Notes: generated by a model from the sequence alone, not told the origin. A DNA stretch of 64,000 nt from Elusimicrobiota bacterium (GCA_016218575.1 JACRDN010000017.1:1-64000); one strand, 5' to 3'; shown: positions 1 to 8,537, numbered from the stretch's first letter. Program-made: numbers and translations.

Positions 1-12
1 CCCTTCGGGGAA

Positions 13-104
13 GCCCGAGCTTGGCCGATTTCTTCGTTGCTCCTCGGTCACATAGCTACCGCTATGCTCCCTCGTCGCGCCTCGAACTCGCCTCAAGCTC
101 GGGC
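13..104. repeat. Long-range inverted repeat in 5' flank
   Basis: An 11-bp perfect inverted repeat (GCCCGAGCTTG at 13-23, CAAGCTCGGGC at 94-104) encloses a smaller one (CATAGC 51-56, GCTATG 61-66). No convincing reading frame runs through the segment. It may be an interspersed repeat or the terminator region of a gene left of the window. No second copy was seen here, so its status is open. Confidence 0.4.
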
Positions 105-140
105 CTCCAAATTGATCATATTATTACTTGACAGGGCCTA

Positions 141-1817
141 ATGCTGAGGTCCCTCCACGTCAAGAATTTCGCGATTATCGAGGAGGCCGCGCTCGAGCTC
201 GGGCCAGGCTTCAATGTCCTCGCCGGCGAGACCGGGGCCGGCAAGTCGATCTTGATCGAGGCCCTGGGATTTCTCCTGGGCGGCCGGGGCAGCGCCTCCT
301 GGCTGCGCTCCGGCGCCTCCAAGCTCGAGGTTTCCGGCGTCTTCGATCGGGAGGATTTCCCCCGGGAGATCCGCGCCCGGTTCAAGCTGGGCGAAGCCCG
401 GGTCAAGGTATCCCGCGAGCTCGACTCCGAGGGCAAGACCCGGGCGCTTCTCAACGCCCAGTCCATCCCGCTTTCTCTTCTCTCCGAGCTCGGGGAGAGG
501 CTCGTGGATTTCCACGGCCAGCATGAGCACCAAACCTTGCTCAAGACCGCGCTCCAGCTCGATCTCCTGGACGGCTACGGCGGCCTCGAGGATTTCCGCC
601 GCGAGGCGGCGGAGATTCACGGGCGCTGGGCGGGCCTTAAGCGCGAGGCCGAGCAATCCCAGATGTCGGACGAGGAGAGAAGGCGGCGCCTGGAGTTCGC
701 CCGCTTCCAGCTCCAGGAGATACAGGAGGCTCGCCTTTCTCCCGGGGAGGAGGAGGAGTTGGAGAAGGCGCTTCCTCTTCTCAAGAACGGGGAAAGGCTC
801 AAGACTTTCGCGGGGGCGGCTTACGAGGTCCTTTACGAGCAGGAAGGAGCGGTCCTGGGCCAGCTGCTCAAGGCCGAGCGATCTTTGGCCGAGCTTGCCA
901 AGATAGATCCCGCCATGAAGCGCCTCCAGGACCTCTTGGAAGGCTCCCGAGTCCAGATAGAGGAGGCGGCCCATGCCTTGGGCGACTACCGCGAAAAGGC
1001 GGACGTGAGCCCCGGGCGCTTGGACGAGGTGCTGAGCCGTCAGGACCTGATTTCTAGGCTCAAGAAGAAATACGGCGCCAGCGTGGCCGAGATCCTGTCC
1101 ACCCAGGAGCGTTTGGCGGCGGAGGCCGCGCGCCTGGAGGGGGGCGAGGCCCGCCAGGAGGAGCTTGCGGCCGAGCTGGGCAAGGCCGAGGCGGAGCTCT
1201 CCCAGATTTGTGAACGCCTGCACAAGGCCCGGCTCAAGGCGGCCAAGAAGCTCGAGAAGGCCCTGGCCGAGGAACTTCAGGCCTTGGGCATGCCCCAGGC
1301 CCGATTTTGCGTGGGCGTGGTGATGGAGGAGGGGCGGTTTTCCAGCCATGGTTCCGACTCCGTGGAGTTTATGCTCGCTCCCAACCCCGGGGAGGCCTCC
1401 AAGCCCCTGCGCTCCAGCGCCTCGGGCGGGGAGCTCTCGCGGGTCATGCTCGCCGTCAAAACCGCGCTCGCCCAAGCCGACCGGGTGCCCATCCTCGTTT
1501 TCGACGAGGTGGACGCCGGCATCGGGGGGACCGTGGCTCGGGCCGTGGGCCAGAAGCTGGCGGGGCTCGGCCGCGGCCGCCAGATATTATGCGTGACGCA
1601 CCTGCCCCAGGTGGCTTGCTTTGCGGCCCGGCACTTTGGGGTCTCCAAGGGTTCGGCCGAGGGGCGCACCTGCGTCCAAGTCCGCCCTCTGGAGGGCTCG
1701 GCCCGGCTTGAGGCCGTCGCCACCATGTTGGGGGGACGGCAGGCTACGGCCGCCAGCCGCCGCCACGCCCAGGAGCTTTTAGACTCGAGCCGACTGGAGG
1801 AAACAACCGGCGTATGA
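141..1817 (+). CDS. recN: DNA repair ATPase RecN
   Basis: This is an SMC-like ATPase that acts in the cytoplasm at DNA double-strand breaks during recombinational repair. At 558 residues it has the usual family length. The N-terminus (LHVKNFAIIEEAALEL) and Walker A (GETGAGKSILIEAL, about residues 28-41) are intact, followed by the RecN-typical VDFHGQHEHQ near residue 120. A long charged coiled-coil centre comes next, then the ABC signature SSASGGELSRVM and Walker B ILVFDEVDAGIGG in the C-terminal third. Its TGA overlaps the gltX ATG (ATGA at 1814-1817), so the two genes are probably translationally coupled. No Shine-Dalgarno is obvious before the ATG. Confidence 0.97.
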   Translation: MLRSLHVKNFAIIEEAALELGPGFNVLAGETGAGKSILIEALGFLLGGRGSASWLRSGASKLEVSGVFDREDFPREIRARFKLGEARVKVSRELDSEGKTRALLNAQSIPLSLLSELGERLVDFHGQHEHQTLLKTALQLDLLDGYGGLEDFRREAAEIHGRWAGLKREAEQSQMSDEERRRRLEFARFQLQEIQEARLSPGEEEELEKALPLLKNGERLKTFAGAAYEVLYEQEGAVLGQLLKAERSLAELAKIDPAMKRLQDLLEGSRVQIEEAAHALGDYREKADVSPGRLDEVLSRQDLISRLKKKYGASVAEILSTQERLAAEAARLEGGEARQEELAAELGKAEAELSQICERLHKARLKAAKKLEKALAEELQALGMPQARFCVGVVMEEGRFSSHGSDSVEFMLAPNPGEASKPLRSSASGGELSRVMLAVKTALAQADRVPILVFDEVDAGIGGTVARAVGQKLAGLGRGRQILCVTHLPQVACFAARHFGVSKGSAEGRTCVQVRPLEGSARLEAVATMLGGRQATAASRRHAQELLDSSRLEETTGV

Positions 1818-3274
1818 TCAGAACTCGCTTCGCTCCCTCTCCAACGGGCTTTCTCCATATTGGAGGAGCCAGGACCACCTTGTTCAACTGGCTTTTCGCG
1901 CGCCGCCATAAAGGCGTCTTCATCCTGCGCATCGAGGACACCGACGAAGTGCGCTCCACGAGTGATTCCGTTACAGCGATTTTGGATTCCATAAAGTGGC
2001 TCGGCCTCGATTGGGATGAAGGGCCCGCCGGTCTCGAGGGGGAGAAAGGCTCCTGCGGCCCCTACTACCAGATGCGGCGCCTGGAAACCTACCAAAAATA
2101 CTTAAAGCAGCTCCTGGATTCGGGCGCTGCCTACCTCTGCTACTGCAGCAAGGAGGACCTTGAGGCCATGCGGCGCCTGGCCGCCCTCGAGAAGCGCCCG
2201 CCCCGCTACGACGGGCGCTGCCGGGGGCTTGCCGAGAAGCAGAAGAGGGAGCACGAAGCCGCCGGGCGCAAGCCCTCCGTGCGCTTTCGCATGCCCGACG
2301 AGGGGGCGACCGTGGTGGACGACCTCATCCGCGGCCAAGTGAGTTTCGAGAACAAGCTCCTGCAGGACTTCGTGATCCAAAAGACCACCGGGGGCCCGAC
2401 CTACAACTTCGCCTGCGTGATCGACGATCATTTGATGGAGATCAGCCACGTGATACGCGGAGACGAGCATCTCTCCAACACCCCCTCCCAGCTCCAGCTC
2501 TACCGGGCTTTGGGGTGGGCGCCTCCGCAGTTTGCCCATCTTTCCATGATCCTGGGCCCGGACGGGGCCAAGCTCTCCAAACGCCATGGGGCGACCTCGG
2601 TCTTGGAGTACAAGCAGCAGGGCTATTTGCCGGCCGCCATGCGCAATTACCTGGCCCTCCTGGGCTGGTCCACCACGGACTCCCAGCAGCTCTTTACGCC
2701 CGAGGAGTTGGTGGCTAAATTCGACCTGGCCGGCTGCCAGAAAAACCCAGCCACCTTCGACCCCGTGAAGCTGACCTGGATGAACGGGGAATACATGAGG
2801 GGGATGCCCGTTTCCGAGCTGTTGAAGGAGGCGGAGCCTTTTCTCAAGGCCGCGGGCCTGCCGGCCGCGGGCGGCCCGAGTCTCGAGAAGGCCGCCGCCC
2901 TCGAGCACGAAAAGTACAAGCTTCTCTCGGAGATTCCCGGGCTCGTGGACTTTTTCTACAAGCCGGTGGAGTTCGCTCCCAGGGCTTTGGATAAAGTGCT
3001 GCGCGCGGAGGGGGTTCGGGGCATCCTCTTGGCCATGGCCGAGGAGTTGGAGCACGCGCCCGAGTTCACCGAGAGGGCCTTGGAGGAAAGGATCCGGCGG
3101 TTCTGCGCGGAGAAGGGGCTCAAGACGGGCCAGGTCTTCCATCCCCTGCGCGCGGCTTGCACGGGCCGCACCGAGGGGCCGACTTTATTCTTGATGCTGG
3201 AGGTCATGGGCCGGGAGACGGTGGTTTCGCGCTTGAAATCAGCCGCCGCCATGCTCTATACTATGCCACTATGA
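1814..3274 (+). CDS. gltX: Glutamate--tRNA ligase
   Basis: This is a class I aminoacyl-tRNA synthetase that charges tRNA-Glu (possibly also tRNA-Gln) in the cytoplasm. The 486 residues match the normal length. The HIGH-type motif appears as PSPTGFLHIGGART near residue 8 and the KMSKS-type motif as AKLSKRHGA near residue 255. The N-terminal Rossmann fold is followed by the usual helical anticodon-binding C-terminus. The gene sits between recN and a DksA-like gene, with 4-nt ATGA overlaps on both sides. Whether it is discriminating or non-discriminating cannot be decided, because no gatCAB or glnS is in the window. Confidence 0.97.
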   Translation: MIRTRFAPSPTGFLHIGGARTTLFNWLFARRHKGVFILRIEDTDEVRSTSDSVTAILDSIKWLGLDWDEGPAGLEGEKGSCGPYYQMRRLETYQKYLKQLLDSGAAYLCYCSKEDLEAMRRLAALEKRPPRYDGRCRGLAEKQKREHEAAGRKPSVRFRMPDEGATVVDDLIRGQVSFENKLLQDFVIQKTTGGPTYNFACVIDDHLMEISHVIRGDEHLSNTPSQLQLYRALGWAPPQFAHLSMILGPDGAKLSKRHGATSVLEYKQQGYLPAAMRNYLALLGWSTTDSQQLFTPEELVAKFDLAGCQKNPATFDPVKLTWMNGEYMRGMPVSELLKEAEPFLKAAGLPAAGGPSLEKAAALEHEKYKLLSEIPGLVDFFYKPVEFAPRALDKVLRAEGVRGILLAMAEELEHAPEFTERALEERIRRFCAEKGLKTGQVFHPLRAACTGRTEGPTLFLMLEVMGRETVVSRLKSAAAMLYTMPL

Positions 3275-3717
3275 AAACAAAAACCATGAAAAAGTCGGCC
3301 AAGCCCGCCGCGGGCAAACTGCGGCTGTCCTCGGTCCGCAAGAAGCTCCTGGCCATGCGAGATGATCTGGTCAAAACCGTGCGCAAGCAGAAGGTTCCGG
3401 AGATCGCCCTGCAGGATAGCGGCGATTCCGTGGACCAGGCCAGCCAATCCATAGAGAAAGAGCTCCTCTTCGAACTTTCCGACAACGAGCGGGTGACCTT
3501 GGACCAGGTGGAGGCAGCCCTGAGGAAGCTCGACAAGGGCAATTATGGGCTTTGCGAGGCCTGCCGCAACCCCATTGCCAAGCCGCGCCTGGACGCGCTG
3601 CCCTTCGCGCGCTACTGCATTTCCTGCCAGAGCAGCATGGAAAGCGCCCCGGAGACGGCCGAGTCCGCCCCTGATTTCCGAAACCTGGCGGATGAACCCG
3701 GCGGCCGAGAGGGCTAA
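3271..3717 (+). CDS. DksA/TraR-family zinc-finger protein
   Basis: This is a 148-residue protein with the C4 zinc finger of the DksA/TraR family: CEAC, 17 residues, then CISC at about residues 97-121. A basic N-terminus and a helical segment (VRKKLLAMRDDLVKTVRKQ) precede it. DksA-type proteins bind the RNA polymerase secondary channel and tune rRNA and stress promoters with ppGpp. Others of this type (YbiI- or YteA-like) are less understood, so no symbol is given. The start at 3271 is chosen because it overlaps the gltX stop as ATGA. An upstream in-frame start at 3157 would lie deep inside gltX. Confidence 0.85.
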   Translation: MKTKTMKKSAKPAAGKLRLSSVRKKLLAMRDDLVKTVRKQKVPEIALQDSGDSVDQASQSIEKELLFELSDNERVTLDQVEAALRKLDKGNYGLCEACRNPIAKPRLDALPFARYCISCQSSMESAPETAESAPDFRNLADEPGGREG

Positions 3718-3726
3718 TCGCCGTTC

Positions 3727-3755
3727 TTGAAATTGTAACACTTCCTCTCTAAACT
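3727..3755 (+). promoter_or_regulatory. Sigma70-type promoter, probably leaderless
   Basis: TTGAAA (3727-3732), a 17-nt spacer and TAAACT (3750-3755) lie so that only nine bases separate the -10 box from the ATG at 3765. The expected start of transcription is at or within a few bases of the start codon, and no Shine-Dalgarno is present. Confidence 0.6.
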
Positions 3756-3764
3756 ACTTATTAG

Positions 3765-5522
3765 ATGCGGTATTTCATCTACAAGAATGAGCAGATTCTG
3801 GGCCCCTTTTCCCCACAGGAAATGGAGCAAGCCGAGGACCTGCGCTCTGAAACCTTGGTCTGCGCCGAGACCGTTTCAGGACGGATGGAGTCGGACTGGA
3901 AATCCATCGAGGAAATCTCTGAGCTCTCGGATCTCAAATTCGCCCGACTCGTGGATTTGACGCCCAAGGAAGGGGAGGAGCCCGGCCTCATGGAAAGGCT
4001 CGAGCTTGAGACCTTCAGCGAGCCTCTGCCGGGGAAGGCTCCCGAGCGCGTCGTGTCCGAGCTGTTCCAAGACGGAAACATCCAGGAGCTATCCCAGGCC
4101 CAGGGCCAGGTTCGCGAGCTGACCGCGCAGATCAAGGCCCTGGAGGGCCGCTTGGCCAAGCTCCAGGCGGAGCGCGCGAGCTTCCAGGCCTCTTCGGCGC
4201 CCTTGGTTCCTCCCTCGGCCGAGGCCAAGCTCAAAAAAGAGATCAAGCTCGAGGCTCCCAAGACTTTCCGCGTCGTCAATAAAGGGCTTCCTTCGGAGAA
4301 GCCTCTTGCCGAGACCCCCGCCCCGGCCGAGGCCAAGCCAAAGAAGGAGATCAAGCTCAAGGCTCCTAAAACTCTTCGGGTTGTCAATAAAGCGCCGGAG
4401 GCCGAGACTCAGCCTCTTTCCATCGAGTCGAAAGCGCCCGAGAGCGAGCCCCCGCCAATTACTTTGAGCGTCGCGCAGCCCATGGGGCCCAACGCCGCAG
4501 CGCAGCCTCCTGCGGAGCTGGCGCCCGAGGCCGAGTCACTGCAGGAGCCGTCCCTCCAGGCGCCTGCGCCTGTGACTTCCATGTTCGCTCCAGAGGAGAC
4601 TCGCGAGCCTTTCCCTTCCACCGCTCCTCCGCTCACGATTTCGGTGTCGGGGGCCGGCCCAGCCATGGGATTCGACCGGCCGCTCACGGTTTCCCCTCCC
4701 GCCGCTCCGCCCCCGGTTCCGGGCATGGCGCCGCCTCCCCTTCCAGAGCCTCAGGAGGTCCTGGCTCGCCTGGCCAAGCCCGTCCCGGCGCCCTCGACGG
4801 CACCGGTTCGGGCGCCGAAGCGCCGCTTTTTCCTGTTTTTGATGGCGGGCCTGAGCCTCTTGGCGGGATTCCTGCTCTGGATGTTCCTTCGCAACTCTCG
4901 GGACTTGAAGCTCCTGGCCAACATGGGCGCCGATCAGAAGCCCCTGGGGGAGCAGCCCCTCGAGACGCAGGCTCCTTTGCCGCAACGGCCCCCGGACAAG
5001 TCGCTGGAGGCGGCCGTGGCCGGTCCCGCGCCGCGGGACTTGGGCGCGGAGGCTTTGAAGCTGGTCAAGGACTATCCCCTGGATGGGGACCGCGGCAGCG
5101 TGGGGCAGTGGCTGCAGTATTCCTTTACCGCAAATCCAGGCGAGGCCAACAAGGAGGAGTGGACCGCGGGGGCCGTGGAGTCCTCGGTCTACCTGGTCCA
5201 GTACCGTGTTCTTCCCGGAGCCCAGGGCAAGCTCAAGGAGCCGATCACTTATCTCTTCGAGGCCGATCTCTCCCGCAAGACGGTCAAGGCCAGCAACCCC
5301 GCGGCCCGGGAGCTTATGGCCGGAATGCCCGCGCCGGCGCCGGTTGTGGCGCCCAAGCCCGCCCCGCGCGCCCGCGCCAAGCCCCGCCGCCAGGCGCGCC
5401 GACCCCAGGCCAAGCGCAGGCAGGGAGCGCCCCAGCTTCCCCTTCCCTCCGACATGGAGCTCCTGCCCCCGGCTTCCGAGGATGGGGTGCCAGCCGACAA
5501 GGACGTCGAGCCCGCGCTTTAG
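3765..5522 (+). CDS. GYF_2-domain, membrane-anchored Pro/Lys-rich protein
   Basis: The role of this 585-residue protein is not recognised. Residues 1-55 (RYFIYKNEQILGPFSPQEM) look like a GYF_2 domain, a fold that binds proline-rich or other peptides. A coiled coil follows near residues 110-145. A Lys/Pro/Ala-rich linker contains a direct repeat: KKEIKLEAPKTFRVVNK recurs as KKEIKLKAPKTLRVVNK about 36 residues later. One transmembrane helix lies near residues 355-375 (FFLFLMAGLSLLAGFLLWMF). The remainder, presumably periplasmic, ends in a strongly basic Arg/Lys/Pro stretch. Similar GYF-plus-one-TM proteins occur in bacterial envelopes, but function is unassigned. Its stop overlaps that of the convergent gene. 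Confidence 0.75.
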   Translation: MRYFIYKNEQILGPFSPQEMEQAEDLRSETLVCAETVSGRMESDWKSIEEISELSDLKFARLVDLTPKEGEEPGLMERLELETFSEPLPGKAPERVVSELFQDGNIQELSQAQGQVRELTAQIKALEGRLAKLQAERASFQASSAPLVPPSAEAKLKKEIKLEAPKTFRVVNKGLPSEKPLAETPAPAEAKPKKEIKLKAPKTLRVVNKAPEAETQPLSIESKAPESEPPPITLSVAQPMGPNAAAQPPAELAPEAESLQEPSLQAPAPVTSMFAPEETREPFPSTAPPLTISVSGAGPAMGFDRPLTVSPPAAPPPVPGMAPPPLPEPQEVLARLAKPVPAPSTAPVRAPKRRFFLFLMAGLSLLAGFLLWMFLRNSRDLKLLANMGADQKPLGEQPLETQAPLPQRPPDKSLEAAVAGPAPRDLGAEALKLVKDYPLDGDRGSVGQWLQYSFTANPGEANKEEWTAGAVESSVYLVQYRVLPGAQGKLKEPITYLFEADLSRKTVKASNPAARELMAGMPAPAPVVAPKPAPRARAKPRRQARRPQAKRRQGAPQLPLPSDMELLPPASEDGVPADKDVEPAL

Positions 5523-6127
5523 GCGAGGGCTTCTTCGATTTTCTCGGCGGCCGCGTCCCAGTTCATGTCCGAGGTGTCGATGCATAGGCGGGGGATCCGG
5601 CTCAAAGACAAGCATTCGAAACGCCGGGCTTGCGATTCAACCAGGGCTTGGAGGGCTTTCTCCCGAGAGCCGAAATAAGAGAGCATCTCCTCCTTCCAAT
5701 CTGAATGGGCGCGCTCGGGCCGATCCAAGGTCCGTTTCTCGATTTCCTTATCAGGAAAATGGAGGAGAACAAGAAGGCAATTCATCGCCGCCAGCGCCGA
5801 ATCCACGTTGCGGTAGAGCCTCCAGTCGGGCATCAAGGCGTAGTAGCTGGGGTGGAATCTCTCGAGAACATACTTGAGCTTCTGGTCGTCCCGCCATGAC
5901 CTGGCCAGTTTTTGCGTCGCCCGGCGCAAAGGGGCGCAGTGCTGTATGTCCGTCAACACCGGCTCCCTGAGCTGGGCCATGAGGTTGTCCGGGAATGTTT
6001 GCTCCTCCCTTAGGACCAGGCCGCCACCCAGCCACCGGACGAAGCCCGGCCTCTTTAGTAGAGCCTCCAGGATGTTGCTTTTTCCGGCGCCGGCGACGCC
6101 CTCGATGATTAAGCCGTTGAGGGTCAT
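5519..6127 (-). CDS. P-loop nucleoside/thymidylate-kinase-like protein
   Basis: This is a 202-residue protein with Walker A IIEGVAGAGKSNILEALL at residues 7-24. It has the general layout of small P-loop kinases (deoxynucleoside or thymidylate kinase-like AAA_33/dNK folds). The middle holds YHPSYYALMPDWRLYRNVDS-like aromatic residues that could line a nucleoside pocket, and later segments are charged and helical. The substrate cannot be read from sequence. It is convergent with the GYF gene (4-nt overlap) and has its own upstream promoter. The ATG at 6127 has no ribosome binding site and lies eight bases from a -10 box. Confidence 0.65.
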   Translation of the reverse strand: MTLNGLIIEGVAGAGKSNILEALLKRPGFVRWLGGGLVLREEQTFPDNLMAQLREPVLTDIQHCAPLRRATQKLARSWRDDQKLKYVLERFHPSYYALMPDWRLYRNVDSALAAMNCLLVLLHFPDKEIEKRTLDRPERAHSDWKEEMLSYFGSREKALQALVESQARRFECLSLSRIPRLCIDTSDMNWDAAAEKIEEALA

Positions 6128-6135
6128 GCCACTGT

Positions 6136-6165
6136 ATTCTACTGCTTCCCTTAAAGGTAGTACAA
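6136..6165 (-). promoter_or_regulatory. Promoter for the P-loop kinase-like gene, probably leaderless
   Basis: On the minus strand TTGTAC (6165-6160), an 18-nt spacer and TAGAAT (6141-6136) precede the ATG by eight bases, the same geometry as other putative leaderless genes in the window. Confidence 0.5.
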
Positions 6166-6256
6166 CCTGCGCCGGCCCGTGTCACTCATTAGAGGTCCCC
6201 GTGTCGATGGGCAAACCTGGCGAGAACTGGTCAATCGGCCAGTTGAGCTGACTATC

Positions 6257-6293
6257 GATAAGCAGGACCGCGGTTACCGCGGTCCTGCTTATC
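6257..6293 (-). terminator. Perfect 17-bp hairpin after the hydrolase gene
   Basis: The arms starting GATAAGCAGGACCGCGG pair perfectly with their complement across a TTA loop. The hairpin lies three bases beyond the hydrolase stop codon. No long U-tract follows on the minus strand, so it may act as a strong stem-loop terminator or an mRNA-stabilising 3' end. Confidence 0.6.
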
Positions 6294-6296
6294 ATT

Positions 6297-7340
6297 TTAA
6301 GAGCCGCGTAAGATGAATTTGCTTACGCCGTCGGCAAATTCTCTCGGCTCCTCCACATAAATGAAATGGCCGCTATTCTCGAACCAGCGCACGGGAATTT
6401 TTAGCGCCTTACTTGTCGCTTCAATGTTGGCCGCTCCGATAATGTTGCTTCGTCGGCCGGCAAAGATCATTCCAGGGATGGTCAAAGGCCGCATGAGCTC
6501 TGAATGAGGAGAATCAACATAATGGTCGTGAACGTACTTTTCCACCACGGAACTTGAATCACAGGCTCTTAGGCCGGATTCATCATCCCATCGTTCATTG
6601 CGCTCCTGACCGGCTGCCGTCGCGTAATGAAGCTGCCTCTGTAGACGGGGGCGCTGAAGTATAGAGTACGCGGTTTTGATCTTCTGGAAGGGGGGAGAAG
6701 TGCTCTTCTCCAGCGCCGTCAGCTTGTCGGCACTTTCAGGGAATTCCGTTGGGCCAATTTTTGCCAAAGTAGCAATCTGGTGGTTCAAAGCGGAGGCAAT
6801 GTCGGCCAGCCCATCAACGAGTATCACCGAGCTGATGTGATCGGGATACCTCTGAATGTATTCCAATGCCAGGAGCGCGCCGAAAGAATGTCCGATAAGG
6901 TTGAGCTGCGTGATTCCTAAATGTTTTCGCAGCCCCTCAATATCATCGATGGTGGGACCAACCCCCAATTTCTCCCGAGGCCCCTCGAACCAGGATCGTC
7001 CGCAACCGCGCTGATCCAAATACACCATGCGCAATCGTGGTTCAAGCAACGCGCCGACGGCCCTCTCGAATGCATACGAATTATACCCAGGACCGCCGTG
7101 CAGATAGATCGTCGCTGGACCATTCGGACTGCCGGAAGCCTTGTACCAAAGGGCGGTCCCGTCTTCGGCAATAAAATAGTCGCCGCCAGCAACGGATTTC
7201 CCACCCGGAGCACCGCATCTGGCCTGTGCCCGCTGCGGTACGACTGTCTTACAGGAAGATAAGCAGAGAGTAAGCCCTGCAAGCGTGAGGATCAAGAATA
7301 TCCGACGCTCGATCATTTCGATGGGAACGAGATTCGACAT
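6297..7340 (-). CDS. Alpha/beta hydrolase lipoprotein, proline-iminopeptidase-like
   Basis: This is a 347-residue protein of the S33 (prolyl aminopeptidase-like) alpha/beta-hydrolase group. The oxyanion motif HGGPGYN and YLDQRGCGRS are near residues 80-115. The nucleophile elbow is GHSFGALLALEY and the C-terminal His lies in NSGHFIYVEEP. The N-terminus (IFLILTLAGLTLCLSSC) is a lipoprotein-type signal with Cys as the likely lipidation site, so the enzyme should be anchored to a membrane. The usual catalytic Asp position (GRYD in relatives) reads AGRRSN here, so the acid residue is displaced or lost. The start may instead be a Met eight codons later. A TATAAT box lies 11 nt before the ATG. Confidence 0.8.
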   Translation of the reverse strand: MSNLVPIEMIERRIFLILTLAGLTLCLSSCKTVVPQRAQARCGAPGGKSVAGGDYFIAEDGTALWYKASGSPNGPATIYLHGGPGYNSYAFERAVGALLEPRLRMVYLDQRGCGRSWFEGPREKLGVGPTIDDIEGLRKHLGITQLNLIGHSFGALLALEYIQRYPDHISSVILVDGLADIASALNHQIATLAKIGPTEFPESADKLTALEKSTSPPFQKIKTAYSILQRPRLQRQLHYATAAGQERNERWDDESGLRACDSSSVVEKYVHDHYVDSPHSELMRPLTIPGMIFAGRRSNIIGAANIEATSKALKIPVRWFENSGHFIYVEEPREFADGVSKFILRGS

Positions 7341-7557
7341 GACTAAAAGCGATTATAGAAAATAGCCGGCTGGCCGGTCTTGCGAGAACTGGCGATGTCG
7401 CCCGAAGCGTCTAAAGCCAGAATTTCTTGCCGACCGACCGTGGGCTGCGAGAACTATCTTGAATTCGGCATTGTGCCAAAGAATAAAGGCCCTTTTCAGT
7501 TCTCGCTTGTGTTTGCCCAGCGCAGGTAGAGGGCAGCCAATCTAGTTCCCGAATCAG

Positions 7558-7597
7558 GTTCCCGGGGGAGTCAGGACGACTCCCCCGGGAACTTTTT
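7558..7597 (+). terminator. Intrinsic terminator without an upstream plus-strand gene
   Basis: A 15-bp perfect stem (GTTCCCGGGGGAGTC and its complement, loop AGGAC) is followed by five T residues at 7593-7597. It points on the plus strand toward the toxin gene. The only gene to its left runs the other way, so it either insulates the TA operon from antisense readthrough or ends an unseen small transcript. Confidence 0.75.
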
Positions 7598-7628
7598 ACC
7601 CCGGCGTTCGGAATGCATCCAGAGGCCC

Positions 7629-7657
7629 TTGACAAAATGTGCCATCCATGGCACACT
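7629..7657 (+). promoter_or_regulatory. Toxin-antitoxin promoter with palindromic operator
   Basis: TTGACA at 7629-7634 is followed by the perfect 8-bp inverted repeat TGTGCCAT-CC-ATGGCACA at 7638-7655. It fills the spacer between -35 and the probable -10 (CACACT, 7652-7657). This is the expected position for an autorepressing antitoxin or toxin-antitoxin complex. Ten bases separate the -10 from the toxin ATG. Confidence 0.65.
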
Positions 7658-7667
7658 GTAAAGCGCC

Positions 7668-7982
7668 ATGAATGAGGCGCGATTCGAGCTTCTTAAGACG
7701 GAAGAGTTCGATGAATGGCACCGGGATCTGGATGAAAAGATGCGTCTCAAGATCGATGCCCGGCTCGATTTGGCCGCTTCCGGAACTTTCTTGCATTCGA
7801 AGCCGCTCGGGGATGGTCTTTTCGAGTTTAAATGGAAAGACGGGACCAGGGTCTATTATTCGCGTACCAAGGTGGGCGACGTCGACGTCATCGCGCTCTT
7901 GGGCGGCGACAAGGCTTCTCAGAAGCAGGACATACCGAAGGCTCGAAGACTGAAAGAGCAGATAGAGGCAGATTATGACTAA
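7668..7982 (+). CDS. RelE/HigB-type addiction module toxin
   Basis: This is a 104-residue toxin of the type II addiction-module killer family (RelE/HigB superfamily, probable ribosome-dependent mRNA interferase). Visible family features are the central SKPLGDGLFEFKWKDGTRVYYSR and ALLGGDKASQKQDIPKA, which match the conserved DGlxElr...RvyY and llLgGdKssQkkDI pattern. The order is toxin first, antitoxin second, as in HigBA-like modules. The two genes overlap by 8 nt. No ribosome binding site is visible. The promoter overlaps an operator palindrome. Confidence 0.88.
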   Translation: MNEARFELLKTEEFDEWHRDLDEKMRLKIDARLDLAASGTFLHSKPLGDGLFEFKWKDGTRVYYSRTKVGDVDVIALLGGDKASQKQDIPKARRLKEQIEADYD

Positions 7983-8283
7983 AACCGCGACGAAACCGAC
8001 CGGCCGAAAGATCAAACTCTTGAAGCATGACACTTCGGTCTCGCTGGGCAAGGTTGACATGGTGTTCAAGACCTTCATGGACTGCTTGACCGAGGGGGAC
8101 GTCGACTCCGCCTGCGAGGTCCTCGCGGCGAGCCTGCGCCATTTGAACAAGAGCGAGCTTGAGAGGCGCTATCACATCCCCCGCCGCACGACCTACAACC
8201 TCCTGGACAAGAAGTGCATGCCCAGCCTGGAGCTTGTTGCCAAGGCGTGCCTGGCGATCAAGCGGGAAGCCGCTCGCAAGTAG
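7975..8283 (+). CDS. HTH antitoxin of the RelE/HigB module
   Basis: This is a 102-residue partner of the upstream toxin. The C-terminal half carries a helix-turn-helix (LNKSELERRYHIPRRTTYNLLDKKCMPSLELVAKACLAI), the usual DNA-binding and toxin-neutralising arrangement of HigA-like antitoxins. The N-terminus is basic and probably flexible. It starts 8 nt before the toxin stop, suggesting coupled translation. A clear intrinsic terminator follows at 8424-8453. The likely operator is the TGTGCCAT palindrome in the promoter. Confidence 0.82.
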   Translation: MTKTATKPTGRKIKLLKHDTSVSLGKVDMVFKTFMDCLTEGDVDSACEVLAASLRHLNKSELERRYHIPRRTTYNLLDKKCMPSLELVAKACLAIKREAARK

Positions 8284-8423
8284 ATTGGAGCGGCGGTTCG
8301 AATAGCGTCCTATTCGGATTCGGCCACATCGTGCGGAGTCGCGATTGAACTTGGAACGAACCTGGTTCTCGCCGTAACCCAAGTTCTGATATTGCCGACG
8401 ACGGGCAGCCAATCTTGTCGTAG

Positions 8424-8453
8424 AAAAAGCCCTCCAACCGGAAGGGCTTTTTT
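8424..8453 (+). terminator. Intrinsic terminator of the toxin-antitoxin operon
   Basis: The stem AAAAAGCCCT(CC) pairs with (GG)A-AGGGCTTTTT around an AACC loop, and the right arm ends in six T residues. It lies 140 bases past the antitoxin stop. Confidence 0.85.
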
Positions 8454-8537
8454 CTTTCATCCCGCCGCCTATCGACTTGGATTCGAACACTAACCTTTCG
8501 GTACACAGCGTATGGGAGACCTGCTGGCCTCCCGGCC

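Larger units (their letters stand above)
7341..7667. other. Intergenic region before the toxin-antitoxin operon
   Basis: No supported gene lies in these 327 bases. The left end carries the minus-strand TATAAT of the hydrolase gene. The right end holds an orphan plus-strand terminator (7558-7597) and the toxin-antitoxin promoter/operator. The middle (7390-7550) has no good frame. It shares the short string GGGCAGCCAATCT with the intergenic region at 8403-8415. Confidence 0.5.

Noticed and set aside
138-1475. Long minus-strand open frame opposite recN, and similar ones opposite gltX, pilB, pilT, the giant gene and addB
   Set aside because: High GC content makes long antisense frames common. 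They are Leu/Gly/Arg/Pro-rich, lack domains and lie opposite well-identified genes.
8465-8530. tRNA-like stretch on the minus strand with a TTCGAA T-loop-like piece
   Set aside because: The flanking T-stem bases do not pair, no acceptor or D arm folds, and the anticodon stem is weak. At most a decayed fragment.
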